64,000 nt of DNA from Gordionus sp. m RMFG-2023. Its lineage: Eukaryota; Nematomorpha; Gordioida; Chordodea; Parachordodidae. Positions 12,201-27,200 of the stretch are shown one piece after another. The DNA lies in the NCBI RefSeq assembly GCF_954871325.1, contig NC_088777.1, positions 46,105,366-46,169,365 on the forward strand, read 5' to 3'. The stretch's first letter is position 1. Each line of letters opens with the position of its first letter. Both the position numbers and the translations under genes were made by a program. The notes under the pieces are model-generated. The model did not search any database, was not told the DNA's origin, and was given only the letters and a program-made list of their open reading frames with translations.

Positions 12201-15200
12201 ACTTCTTATCAAATACAAGATTTTTAATTATTTCGTTTGTCGTTGGAACCAAATCTCTGTGTATATTTAACAGAGCTAACCCATTTAGCCGAGATTCAGT
12301 ACTTCGTAAATATGTTTTCAACCCTCTCAAGTTGGAAAAAGTTCTTTCATTCGTACATGTTGTAATAGGCAAACATGCAAGAATATAAAACAACTTCGAA
12401 ATATTAGGAACTTGAGCCAAGGTTTCTTTACACCGATTGAGCGCATCAATAGCATGCTCAGGTAAAATAGCTAAACGTATAAATATTTATACCACAATTC
12501 GAATTCACTGATTAAATTTATTTCAGTATCAATCTCATAGGAATAAAATTTTTCTAAATATTTAATTTTTTTCCCAATAGTGGCATTAGAAAATGAAGAA
12601 GGATCTTTGGGTAATAAAACTTGAAGATTGCTAAAGACTTGTTTTTTATCTAAAACCCGTACTTTTATTTGAAATAAAAAAGTATCTAAGAATGAGATGA
12701 AAATGGATATTTTATAATATTCTTCAGTTGAGCCAATATTTATTTTCATCTCAATAATGGCCTAGGTGCTAGACGAGGTTTAATTAGTATTATATCATAA
12801 AATTTAGCCTTCGATTCAACGTCTACATTCATTCTTATTGTATCTACCTGTTCATCTATATTTTCCGCCAAATCAATAACCTGAACCAAATCTAAATTTG
12901 GTTTTTGTAAATTTCTACAAAGTAGTGAGCTATAGGAAAATAATTTATTGATGCAACTAGCAGCAATGATAAATTCTGATTGATCAATTGAATTCAATAA
13001 TGATATCGCTGCTAACGACACATTACTTTTTTTTCATGCTCAACCTTATTTATAAATTATCGTTTGATTTCAATCTCTTTGACTAAATATTTTTCCATTT
13101 TATTAATATTTTTGAATAATATGTTGTAAAATTGATATTCAAATATTTGTAAAATTTTGATTGGTGGGGTGGGGGGGGTCTGGGGGGTAGGAGTAAAATT
13201 TTTATTAGCTTAAAATGATATTTATGAAAATAGTAAAATTTGCGATGGGGGGGAATTTCCCCCTTTCCCTCCCATTGGTTACGCGCCTGTCAGAGGCCAT
13301 CCTACATTTTTTTCTTGAGTCAGTATGTTTGCTTAATAAGATCTCCTGGACACTAAGCTTGATAACAAACCAGCTATTAAACCTAAACGAATCTTTGCAA
13401 ATTAGCAGAAACTAAAGAACGAAACTTAAGTCTATTTAAAAATCATATTTTTAAAAAAATTCATCCCTCAAGGGATTATTAAATGTTATATTATAATATG
13501 ATATATTTTTTTTAAACCAATCATATCTCGCTGGTTATCTAAACTTTTACTAATATGATAAAACTAAATTTTAAAACTCGGTAGTATAACGGCCCGGTTC
13601 TCTGCAATAAATGAACTATAGGACGGCAGTCTTGACGCGTACGCCATTTTTATAACATATCGAGCTGATAAACCGGGAATAATCGTGTTTATTTTTCCCA
13701 ACCATTATAAATACTATTTTTAATTTTAGTGATCAACAACATTTTATCTTTTTGTTATTGCCGCAATTCGCAAACATGTTTTTAAATTAATTTTTTAATT
13801 TTAATTTAATAAATTTTCTTTTGTTCCTTTATAAATTATTTTTTTATTTTATATTTTTTATTATTATGTATTATATATTACCCAATAATAAAGTAAAGGC
13901 TGAGATTAAAATTTTATACACAACTTTTAATGACTTTATTAAGGCTAATAAAAACAATGGCTTACCCAAGTAGTTAATTTATTGGGGGGAGAGGGGAGGG
14001 CATTTTGAAATTTGGTGGAAAAAACTTAACCTTCCTTATTGTAATTTTTTTTAAACTGGTCATTGGTTTCTTTATTTAAATATTAACTGTTATAATATAA
14101 TATATTACCAATTTTTTTTTTCTAACATAAAATTAATAAAGGTGAATAGGATTTAGAAGAAAGGAGATAGGGGGTTTATTAAGAGTATGTCTTAAAAAGA
14201 AAATAGTTACTAGAAACAAAGAAAGCTATAAGGAAAGAAAGAAAGCATAATGAGGCATGAAAAATTATTCGATGGAAGTAAGATAAAACATTTATCGCAT
14301 TTCATTTTTTTTTCAATATTTGATTTAAGGTTTATATTCAAAAAATTAGGCTCAAATTTTGTAGTAAAAGTATATATCTGTTCTTTTAAAAAATTTGTAT
14401 GAACTAATCCTAAACCATACCCATCTCTCACATTTAGTGCTGTTAAAGGGCTCGTTTTGGGTCGATTTTTAAAAACGGCTAACTTTATATTTCATCCAGA
14501 AAAATATTACGCTAGCCTGAAGATTTTGTTCATAGAAGAAACAAAGGTCTGGACATATATTATCGAAATCTCGAGGCTTGGGCCATATTTTTCTGGCTAA
14601 AATATTGAGTTAGCCGTTTTTAAAAATCGGCTCAAAACGTTTAACAACACTACTCACATTACTCCGAATAGCTCTAAGTTTAGTATTATTAAACGGCTTG
14701 ATTTTACCAATATTATAAAATTAAGATTTAAGCCAAAATAATACACAAGCCTTGAGATTTCTTTAATAGATGGTCAAAACTTTTGTGTCATCTAATGAGC
14801 AAATCTCCAGGCTTGCGTAATATTTTTTGGCTAAAATATTGAGTTGGCCGTTTTTAAAAATAGAGCCCTTTAAACAACGAGTTCTTACCATTTTGATTTA
14901 GTTCAGGTGCGTTCAATATAATAAAATCCGAATAACCGTAACATTTGCATCACAAAAGTCATTACTTATCAAGATGATCATTTTTTTAGGGATGTACCGA
15001 TATTTTATATCGGATTGGATCGCGCCGATATTTCACCCATTTTAAAATATCGATTATCGGCAAATATTATAAAATTTTCCGATCCGATCCGATAAAAAAT
15101 GGCGCCTTTATCAAAATTTAAAAAAAAGTTATATCTAAAAACCCATTTAATCGAAATCCATTTTTATGTTTCATTTTTTTTTAATAGTAATATTTAGTTA

Positions 15201-18200
15201 GTAAACTTTCTGCCATATAGTTATTTTTTTTTTAACTTTCTGTTTAAAAGAGTGTTCAATAATCTCTTCAGAATCTGTTTTTAGTGATGCTAGCGATATT
15301 GACAGTCCCCATCACCGCAGACTGATCTCTGATCTCTGATAAATTGGAAATTTTGTTATTTCTAAAAAGAAATCTTCGATTTATTAATTTCAAATTTCAT
15401 AATATTTGTTTATTATTAATTATGTAAATAGACTAATGTTATTACTTATTATATAAATAAGTAATTTATCAGTAAAAATATTTTATATACTTTTAGAATT
15501 GCAATTGAATTGAATATCAACTATAACTGATTATTATCATATATTTAAATGACATATGTTATGGTATTAGTAAAACTAATAAAAAGTATATTAAAAATTA
15601 AAACCATTGGTATCTTTACAGAATTAGATATGATATCGGATTGGCCTCAAAAAGTGGTATCGGTACACCCATAATTTTTTTAATGTTTATTTTCATCCCA
15701 TTTTCTTTCGGAAAAGGTTCTTGAATAATATTATCTCTAAGATCCTAACAGTTTAATTTAGATCTTCATTATAAGACGGTGATTATTATACGGAGGTCGT
15801 CACTATAAGAAGGTAGACATTATCCTCCAATCCCTATCTGAAGAGAATTTTATATTTTAACCTCTCTGGTATTAAAAATTAATTTGGATGGGGCTCAAAA
15901 CTAGTGAAAATTTGTTGTTAAACCACGTATTCATCTAGATTTCTACTGGACATTATTTTTCCCGAAAATTGATATTTTACAAAAAAAACATCTATTATAA
16001 ATTATTACTTTTGTATGCCCATTATAAACGATCCCATTTAACACATATGCGCAGGCGCATTATAAATTATTTATAATATATATTTTTCAATATTAATTTA
16101 AAATTTAATGTTCCATTTTTATTTTATTTTTCATGTTTACGAAAACTTAATAAATAATGGATAACAAATTTTTTTTATTCCATCTAAACGTTAAATAGAC
16201 GCAAATTCCCTTGACCTTATTTTCCTATATTATTCTTTTCTTTAATTTTTTTTGTATATATTTTTAAAAATAATATTCAAAATCTTTAAAATGATTATCC
16301 TAGAGGATTACATGAATGAATATTTTCCCCCATTTAATATTTCAATTTACCGTGCCCCCCCCCCCATTCCATTTGAAAGGATTTTCAGATTTCGCAAAAA
16401 AAGATATCCAAACAATATAATTTTGGCCATATTTTAGGTGAAATCTTGAGGACTAAACAAATAATATTTTGGCAAAAAATCTTGATGGCGCTCATTTTTT
16501 AGAAATATGCGCAAATGAGGTGATTTATCAACAGTAGCTCAGCCGAAAATCTTAAAAATCCACGATATAAACGCTTGGGTATAGCTTTCTCTAGCACTTT
16601 ATTAAAAAAAAATTATTTCTCCCTTGAGTAGTAATAGTAATGATAGGTTTGACCATTTTAATCAAACAATGGTCGAGAATATATAAGTATTAAAGGCCGG
16701 AGAAAATTGAAAGCGAGTAAATGTGGCACACTGAGCAGGTGATATATCGTAAATATGTAATAAACTTTCCCATCTCCTTAAACTATCCGCTCTGATAGTA
16801 TCAATGTCTTTAAGTTCATATTTCTGCAGCTTACCCCGATTAGTATAATCTCATACGTTTTTAGAATATTTTAGATTGAAAATGAAATAAATGACACATT
16901 CAACTGGAAGAAACCAAATTTACCCATTTATTGTAAATATGTGAACATTATGATGAGATCTCCCTTCTCCTCAAATATCCGCTCTGATAGTATTAACGTC
17001 CTTAAGTTCATATTTTTGTATTCCAGTTTATCCCGATTAGTATATTAGTATAATATCATACATATTTTGTTATATCAGGAAAAAATATACCCCCTCCCCC
17101 CTACTTCCAAATCTCCCATAAGGCAAAGCATTTTTTAACAAACTAACAAAAAATTAATTTGGGGTCAAAACATTTTTTTAACAAACAAACTAACAAAAAA
17201 ATTAATTTTGGGGTCGATTACATTCCTATATTATTAAATTATTTTTCTATATATTTTTCCTCTCTATTTTCTTGATTATTTTTTGGTAAATTAAGAATAG
17301 AGGGTAAGCCCATTTTTCCCTCTTTTATTACATGTAGGATCGTGGCCATTTTTAACCCCAGATTAATAACCGGTAAGCCCTTACAATGGCTAAACCGGCG
17401 CCGGGGAAGGAATGTAACGAGTGGGTGTGACTAAATTGTTACTTATCTATCTTATGAAGTTATCCCCTCTCCCGATATTATTTAATGATACAATTGATTC
17501 ATATCCCCTATGTTTGAGGGTCCTGGGTAGAGGTCAGCAGGGGAATTTTTAGCCTTCCCACCTATACTACTGGTGCGCAGGCGGGCAAGTTAAAAAATAT
17601 AAAACATTGGTAGGGTGTGAGAAGGGATGAGCCAAAAATATTCTTAAAAACAATTGGGGGGAGGTGAATTTAAATTATATTTATTTCATAAAATCACCAT
17701 TATACATGGACGGGTTGGCTGGCGGTTAAAATTTTTTAACGCATTGGGTGCGTGTTAGGGTTAAGAACATTGCACCTCTAGTTATGGGTGCTCTTGTTTA
17801 TTTAAAGAAAATAAAATATTGATTTTATAATCGTCTTTTTGAGGATATATTGATTGTTATTATATTTTCGCTATCTCTTTATTCTCTCTTTTTTTTTAAA
17901 AAAATCAGGATATTATTTATTTTTTTTTTGTTTCGTAATAAAGTACTAAAATGGTTTTTACCACAATTTTACTTCATCTTTTTAAAGTGTATCACTACTA
18001 GCATGGTTATTCCTAATGTATATATATTTTTTTAAAAAAGCATATTTTTTATACTAACTCGCTTTTTATCAGTCCCGCTGGGCAAATCTTGATATGTTAT
18101 CTTTAAAGTTTGAATTATTGAGGTCATTTCATGTTTATTATTGATTTATTTAAAAAAATTTTTTTTTATTATTAATATAGGCTAATAAAATAAAAATGAA

Positions 18201-21200
18201 AAGAAAGAAAACTTTTCTGTCTTATCCTGCATTCACAGTTAGCGCGAATTTACGGAGAATTATACATAAATACAGCATGTTTTGTATATTTCGCCGTCGC
18301 GCTAACTGTAAATGCAGGGTTATATATATTTTTTAAATCAGGCTATCTGATTTTTTTAGAATACGAAAGACAATAAAACTTAGGGTATGTAGATTTCGTG
18401 TTGCTATATTATAATTAACGTTGTTAGCTAAGTTAGTCAGGTATCTCAACGATGAATTAAGTATTGTTATATTTGAATTTATAATTTCCAACCCCTCTAG
18501 CTAATTTTAGGGCACAGGCCATTTTAATTTGTATATCTGACACCCCTTATGGTGGTTTAAACGGTCAACTAAACTTTGTTGCGTGAATTAGATAAGTTCC
18601 TCTTGCTGATATGCGGAGGATCCTCTTATGAGGCATTCTTTAGTTTTGATCCAGTTGCTCTGTTTTATTCAATTATAGAGGGCTATGCCCTTATAGCACT
18701 TATCACGTACATCGGAATATAAACTTTCTTTTTAAAATTCTTCTTGAATTTCCCTTGTTTCTAATTTACCTTTAATTATTTGCACCATGGGAAAGATCGA
18801 AAATGAACCCCCCACCCCCCTTTCCCCCACTCCCAATCGGTTAATTTAGAGATTATTTTCTCCAAACGATAATAAGGCACATGTTCGTATCCCATAAAAT
18901 CCTGGAATCTTTTGAAGATTCAAAAAAATTACAGGCTTGGTCTGACGAGCCGGGACTATTTGATAAAATAAATGCTAATTTTTTATATGATGTTTTTCCC
19001 TACTTACAGAAATATTCGGCACCGAATCTTTGGTGGAAATAGCGGCGAAAAGGGTGGCCAAATGCATACCCTTCGAATTTGTCGAGAAAATGTATCCTCC
19101 TGTACCAGAACAACTGCAATTGCGTATCGCGTTTTGGAGCTTTCCTGAAAACGAGGAAGAGATTCGGTTTTTTTTAAATTTATTTCTTTAACTAATTTTA
19201 AGACCTAGCCCGCAACTGATTGACTTTTCATAAGCTATAATATATTTATTAAGATGCAACTTATGCTTAGTTACATCAAGGTAAAAAGAAATAATTATTT
19301 TCCACAATTTTTTCCTATTGCTAACTTTTACATTTTATAGCGAGAGTAATCTAATTTTACATTTAATTCTTATTTATATTTTCCTAGGTTATATTCTTGT
19401 CTCGCGAATGGTTCCGGCGACGAATTTTGTCGCGGGGAAAGTCTTTTCAAAATGAAGGTCATCAACGAAGCCCTACAGATAGGTAAATAATAATATTAGT
19501 TTCACCGATTTTACTTGTTCAAGAATATTCAATTAAATAACATATATATATTAGCCTAAACTGACGATTTTGTTCGTTTAAATATGTATTCAATACGAGT
19601 CAGCTGATACGCCAGGTTTCCTATATAAGCATTTTACATTTAAAATTTTATGAAATTCATGATTAAAAAAAATTATAAGGGAAACCAAAAACCGTGAACC
19701 AACTAATTTATTCAACCACCCTTCAGAAGTCTAGATAAGTATTAATTGTCACATTGATTCAACTATAATTCAATTTTCTAAGGTTAAACCCCCCCTATCA
19801 TCCTCAATTCTAAATAGATGAATTATTATTGGAAAAGGGTTCTATCTAATGAAGGCATGGTCCATGTCATTGTTAGATCTATGCACGGACCAATCTTAGT
19901 TCGATCTTAACTCGAATCGGTTTGATTCTGACAGACATTCTTTCGATTGGATTCTGACCTGGATTGAATTTAATCATGGGATTGGACCGCATTCAGACAC
20001 TTTCAGATCCTAAAAATTTTTCCGCTGAAATATAGTTCTTTTAACAATCCAATGAAAAATTCGGATTGGCTTTGACTCGGATCTATCTTCAAAATAAAAT
20101 GATTGGTCTAACAAAAATTTTAATTTTTTTTCTCGAATCAGGTCAGATTTGACAAAATAGGTCCAATCAAAGGACTCTAGTATATTGCTTCCGCTTCATT
20201 GATAACCAATCATTCTTTTTTTTCAGATACATTAATTTTTCAAGTGGATAACTATTAATCTCTTAAAAAATTATAATCTTAATTGATACAAAATAATATT
20301 AATTTATAAAAAAAATTTATTTGGAATTTAAATAAAGTGTTTGCAAAGATATCAATCATCCTACGATGTTAAGATCACCAAAATGTTCGCCCATGTTAAT
20401 TAATCCTATTTTCTAAGATTAACTATCGTCTGCCTATTTTTTAAGATTAACTATCGTCTGCCTATTTTTTTAAACCCTTTTTAAGATTTATTATTTTATT
20501 TAAATATATGGAGATAAGATCTCAAATATCCAAATTTATAAAATCATCATTAATTCATCTAGGGAGAAAGTTGAAGCAGCGACGCAGAACAAAGGATTCT
20601 GTAGAATAAATTAAGGTTTATATGAAAATCGGTATCACAGAATATGTGCCAAATTAATATTAATTTAATGTCACAAAGAATAGCCGTATAAAGGCAAAGC
20701 TAAATAAAACACAATTTAAATATAGCTAGGCGAAAATAATGGTATTTTAGCATAGTACAGGGTTTTGACTAAAGTTACATATTAAATCATATATTTTATA
20801 TTAAATGTTATTCATTATAAATATTGTTATTTTAAAATAAAGGTTTTTTTTAAAAAAAATTGAATGTCCATCACTATTTTTCAAGTTATAAATTTTATTA
20901 AGCTATAAAAATAAATAAGAGTGTTCAAATATCAATGAATTGGGGCAGTAATAGTGATCTGCATCGGGCCTAATTTTTCAAGCCCGGCTCAGCCCCGAAC
21001 TCGATATTTTTTTAAAAAAAATTTACCGGCCCGGTTTGGCCCGAATTTATTAAAATATAGAAATTAATTTTTATAATTACTCAAAATAAAAGACATATGT
21101 TACATGGTGTTTAGTTTCAATAAATAAAATCAAAAATTTTTATTTTACATAAAATTGATAAATTTAGATATATTTAAAAAAAATTTCAAGGTCCGACCCG

Positions 21201-24200
21201 GCCCAATTTTTTTAAAAATATTAGGCCCGGTCCGAACCCGATTATTTTAAATAGAATTAGGCCCGAGCCCGGTCCGAAACCCGTTCGGGCCGGGCCTAAC
21301 TTTGCAGATTTCTAGGCAGTATATCATAATTTTTGTTATTATTACCAGGGTTTCATCTTAGCACTACCATAATACAATCACTGCCAAACAAAAGTCAGAG
21401 GTACATGGTGACCGTTTTATTTGATAGAGGTAAAATTACCTCTTGCAGCTGTGAATGCGCTCAATCCTCTTGGTGTTCCCATATCGTGGCCCTTTGCTTG
21501 TTTCGAATCCACAACGTAATGACAAATTTTATTTAAAAAATCGTTTTTTCATTATATTACTTTGAAAAAGTTTATGAAAATGAATCCTTAACTTATAAGG
21601 TCCAGATTAGGGATGATATTTTATTTTCATTATTTATACTATACCACATGGTCTTATTTAATCATTTTTATTTTAAATTTAAAAGGCGAATCTAGTGAAA
21701 TACAGAGTCCCTATATCGGAATCTCTATCTAGACTGCAGCGGGAACAATTGCAAAAAGCCTTACAGTATCTTATAAGCAAACTACCTCGACAAATCTTAC
21801 CGACGGCGCAAGAGATACTGGAAGAACTTTTAACACCACACTCAAAGATTAACACTCTTTCGGGGGCTCCAGGTAAAATTCAATATAATATAACCAAAAA
21901 ATATTTTGAATTTTCAGTATATCCATTAACCTGCTTCAAGTTTAGAAATACTTTACAATTTGGTAATGACAACTTTACCACGATAAAATTTTAGGCTTAA
22001 AAAATATTATTTTCTTTATTCAGTTAGAATAATCATATCATTTTAATTTTTTTAAAATGGGCCATAAAAATTTAAATATTTATTAAATAAAATCCTTTTC
22101 TTTTTTTTAAAAAAAAAGACATAACAGCTGGTGGATCAACTCAGGAATCACCATCGTGGTTTTTAGACGAAGCCTTATTACATGATAGCATCAAAAAGAC
22201 GTTGTACAAACTCTGCATTCCTACACCCATGGTTTTCAGGTATTGTATATCCACATTTGAATTCTTTAATTCCTTCCCCTCTTCTCTGATTCGCTAAAAT
22301 TAAAATACACGGGATTCGATGTAATCCCTTATCTATTGCTATTAACTTTCGATAAGGTTTTAATTTTATTCTCTTATCGTTTTCGTTTTACTACCACAAA
22401 ATAATATTGCGGATAAGAATAAAATCTGAAACTTTTTTCAAGATTTGGGTGGGCTGAGAAAAATAAAATAAACATGTGTTTTTTTTAAAAAAAAAATATT
22501 TATTATTAAATATCCAATATTATAAAATACTAAATTCAGTATATTTATTAAATTGAAAAAATAATATCTATTAAAAGTTTACATCAAAGTTAGCCAATAA
22601 AAAAAATCTACGATTTTAACCCCCTCCCCCTTCTTTTCCACTTAGATCTCTTACTTTATAATAGGGATTCGGATCGACATCCGGGATTCGGTCGAATTGA
22701 ATGATTTATAAATTTATATCGACCTTATCCTACCGCGATTTAAAAGAAAATTAGATCAGGTTATACTCAGATCTATTTCAGATATCTAAAAAATATACAT
22801 CGGATTGTATTGATCGGACAAAACAAAATTATGGGATCGGGTTGACCCAAAAAAATGGATCTGACGAACTAACCATCGGAATAGAGCGGGATCCTGGGAT
22901 AATGTGCATGAATTGCTCCCTATGAGACTTTAAAAAATGTTTCGAAGAAGGGGATTAACCCAGAAAATGACTTAATTTGTTTCGATTCTCGCCTGAGCCG
23001 TTTTAAAATTACCCAATATTCCTTAAGTTGGCCACTTATTTTAATATGATCGATAATATTTGTCCCCGTACGATAAACATTCTATCTCGTTTTGTAAAGC
23101 GACGTTAATTATTTATCCGCCTCTGCTCCGCCCGCCGCCTTGGAATGGTCCAACCTTTTGAGACCCTTAAGAGGTAGGGAGCCAGAGGGAATGTGGAATT
23201 TACTCTATATTGTCGCCGAAACCTTCAAGAAAAAGGACGGGAACGCCGTTAAGTTGCTTGAAATCATCACTCAGGAATGTCTCAATTCTGATCGGGTAAT
23301 GCTTGATTTTCTTACATTTAAATTTTTTAATGAGTGTTTTATTTATTTTATTATTTCTGGATATGCAAATTATTATCAATTAAATTTACAGTTAAGCCCA
23401 TTTATTTGCATACATAGGGAATTTAATAAAACTTGAAATTATTATAATTTTTTATTTCATTTGATTTTAATTATCTATTACTTCACTACTTACCACCTAT
23501 GCTTAATATGATCAAAATCAAAGATTTTTTTTATGATAAAAATTACAATTTAAAATCTTCTCCTTTTTTTTAAAAAAAAAGAAGTTTGTTATTCCTAAAT
23601 TTGAAAGGTATTACCTCCGTGATTATTTTCATTCAAATGTTTTTTATCATGTTATAAAACTTGATTTAAATATAAAAAAAATGATTTTTTATGCTAATCC
23701 ACTATTCCATTGGTATTATCATTTTAGTAAAAGGAAAGGAAAGGAAAATATTTATGGTTAACAATTAAAAAAAAAGATTTTGAATTATTGGTACAACACA
23801 AAATCCGCCGAAATTCATTGTAAAAATATACTCAATCGTAACTCCTCTAACAGCATAACCGTTTCCACGCAACATGCCTGTCTAAATTTATGTGAGGAGA
23901 TTGTGCATTTATGGTCCATTTGCGTTATGAATCCAGAGCTCACGTCTCACGAGAGAGAGGTTTTTTTTTTTAAAAAAAATAATAGTGAAGTTACATTTTA
24001 TATAAAAATGTTTTATTTGTATCATTTATGTCAACTCTGGGCAGTAGTAAAATTCTATCTTAAAATAGATTGAATTTTTTATTAAATTTAAAGTGCCGTA
24101 TTATAAAAATGTTTTATTTGTATCATTTATATCAACTCAAAGTGAATTATTTTGGCCAATAATAATATCCTATTATAAAATAGATGTGATTTTTTAAAAT

Positions 24201-27200
24201 TAAATTTAAAGTGCCCTATTGCAAACCCTTGTATCCGATATTTTGAAAATTATTCGCCCGATAAATATAAAATTTTATCAAAATAAGATATGATTTAGGG
24301 CCTATACCCAAAGAGTTATACGCTCTTGAGAAATTGACCTTTGTAGTCATTATTTAAAATTAAAATAATAATTAAAAACTTTAAGATGTATAGTTATGAA
24401 TTAATATACAGGCTAGTTTAAATATATTATAATATACACTAAACACTACACCATATTATATTAATATATGGAAATTATTAGAAATTAAATACAAATATTA
24501 TAGTTGGGGAATGGCTTAGTTATAACAGATCGACTACATTATAGTTATTTAGCCGTATCACTTCGTCCGTCCTTTTTCATTTTCTTTTATTTCATGGTTT
24601 TTTATATTGTCATACATAGCCCACTGATTTAAATAAAAATGAAGAATTATTAGCTAGAGGCTATTAATTAGCTAAGGTTATTTAGTCGTTAGTCATTTAT
24701 TTGTTAATAATAGCTATAATTTTTTTTCTTTGTTTGTTAATGGCCGTGTAAACTTATTCGTTTTTCCCTCCTATAAGAACTACATATAGCAAGTAGACTA
24801 TTAAAAAAAAATTTAACGCAAAAACGCTCAATATATCCAAATTTATTTTGTCAACTTTATCAACATTCAGCATAATTAATTCAGCAAACATTCTCCTCCA
24901 TATTAATTATGCGAACTTTTTAACAAAAATTTATTTAAAAAAATGAAATATATTTTTATTTGTTAACATATAGATGGAATAGGAAGATCATATAAAAAAT
25001 TAAGGCTAATTTAATACCTTACCACTAATATGAAACTAAGAGTTTGTGGGGAAAATTGTCCCATTTATAATTTAGTTATACCTTTTATATTTTAATTCTT
25101 GAACAGAAAACCTAATTTTGATAGATCATTTAGAAATAGAGATGCTTACTATAGATTTTTTGGTTAATATAATCTAACTGACGATAAAGCAAGAATAACT
25201 ACTATACTTGATCCTAGGCTTAAAATAAAATATTTTAAATTAACATCTGCTGATTATAATTTTGATATATCCAAATTAACGGATAAATTTAAAGAGATTT
25301 ATATTTAGGTATTTAGCATCTCTTCATTTAAGTAAATAAATTTATATTTTAAAAAGTGATAATGGTAACTGTCAAACAAATAAGGAAGTAATTCAACAAA
25401 ACAGTAGACAAGACATTGTTTTTTAAACAAAATAATATACAACTGTGTGAAATAGATTTTTATCTGAGTGAGCCAAGAGCAAAAACTGTTATTCACCCGT
25501 TAAATGTGGTGAAAGGAAAAGATTCCCATACTTTCGAAAATGGCAATGAATTACCTATCCATACAAACATTAACCGATCGTGAAAGGTGTCTCAATTGGA
25601 ACTAATTTGCTGTCAAAAGAATCCATGTTTCATAAAAAGAAACAATAGGAAAAACTCATTGCTTTAAAAATTTAGCTTGGAATTATAAAATTAAATTAAT
25701 ATACATTTTAATTTCGCTAATAACTTGATCGCAAGTTCTTTACCATTACATTATAATTAATTTTTCTGTTTAAAAATAAATATGCTATAAAAAAAATTCT
25801 ATCAAAATAAGTTCTTAAGAATTATTTTATAATATTTAGAGAGAAAAAAGAATTATTCGAATCGAATACAAATAGTAAATTTTATTATTCGTACGAATAC
25901 GGTTAGTTATTCGATCGATTAAACGAATCGAATAAGAATAATGCATTATTCGTTTTTGAATAGGTTTACTGTAAATAGGTCTGGAAAATTATGCAATTTA
26001 TAAAATGAATAATGAATCATGTATGACTATGAAAGACTTTAGAAGGAAATTAATATCTGATATGCTGGCAAAAATGATAATTTATGTACAGCTCACCAGC
26101 AAAACAAAGCCATCCAACTCTATTTAATAAAAAAGAAAGTGCCCTTAGAGATTAGAAGATGCTACCTCATCATATCAGATCTGAACGTAGGAGAAGATGT
26201 ACTCATTGTTCAACAATTATTGACGAACATCGTTCACATTGGATAGCTCAGTATATGACATTGCGCTATATTTTTCGAAAGAACGAAATTGTTTTTAAAC
26301 ATTATGAATAATAAATCACAATCATGTTTTAGATGCACAGTCTTGTGAAATATTTTTTTATATTAAAGGATTATTTTTATAACTAAATTATAAAGGCGAC
26401 ATCGGATTTTTTGGTCATAAATTTCTGGTGCTTGTACAGGTTATATTGAGCTTATGATGTATAGGTATTCATGGTAAACTCATTTATGCAAAAAAATAGA
26501 TCTTGCTGGGTTTAGCTGATATTCATTAAAATAAAGTGAAGATTTTTTCAACTTTTTTTAAAAAAAGATTTCATGTTAAAAAAAAGGTTTTTAACTACTT
26601 AAAAACATAAAATGTATTGAAATTACTTATTTCGATCCTTGGATTATTTTAAATTTTATATTCTGCCTTTTAAATACTTATGTAGAAACCTTTCAGTTTA
26701 TAAGAGTTATTTAAATTGTTTAGCAAATAATAGTATAATACTGTTATAATTCTTGTTTATAATTAATAAAATTTATATCATATCAACCTTATTAACAGAC
26801 CATAAAAGAATACCTACGATCCAAGCACATATATTTGATGGACAAACTCGTATCTATAGGTAAGCCTCAGATTGCCGTATCCTTATCATCCAATCTTACG
26901 GCTCAACATCATTATCCCAATCAACATAATGGTTAGTGTTTTTGAGAATCCTCTATTTTTAAAATCATATAATTTTACTGGGCGGGACCTCCTGGTCTTC
27001 TGATATATATATATATATGTAAGAAATTGAATTTTAACTCCAACATGATTAAGATCTTTTCTTCCTTTTTTAAAGAGAATTCAGTTATTTTTACTTGGTA
27101 TATCTAGCATAGGGCAATTCTACACCTCTTTAAATCATTGTTTATAATTACTTCCCATTTCTATTATATAACATCAGGCATTACAACATCTCCCCCCCCC

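Larger units (their letters stand above)
9204..19009 (+). other. ZSWIM8 intron 1 (9.8 kb), transposon landing zone
   Basis: The first intron is by far the largest. It contains the TA-type MITEs near 9803, 14437 and 14683, the hAT at 11756-13289, a hAT-like MITE at 14988-15673, a tandem duplication at 16745-17062 and a palindromic mini-element at 18226-18318. Between them the sequence is AT-rich with homopolymer runs, and I see no further exon. Confidence 0.7.
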
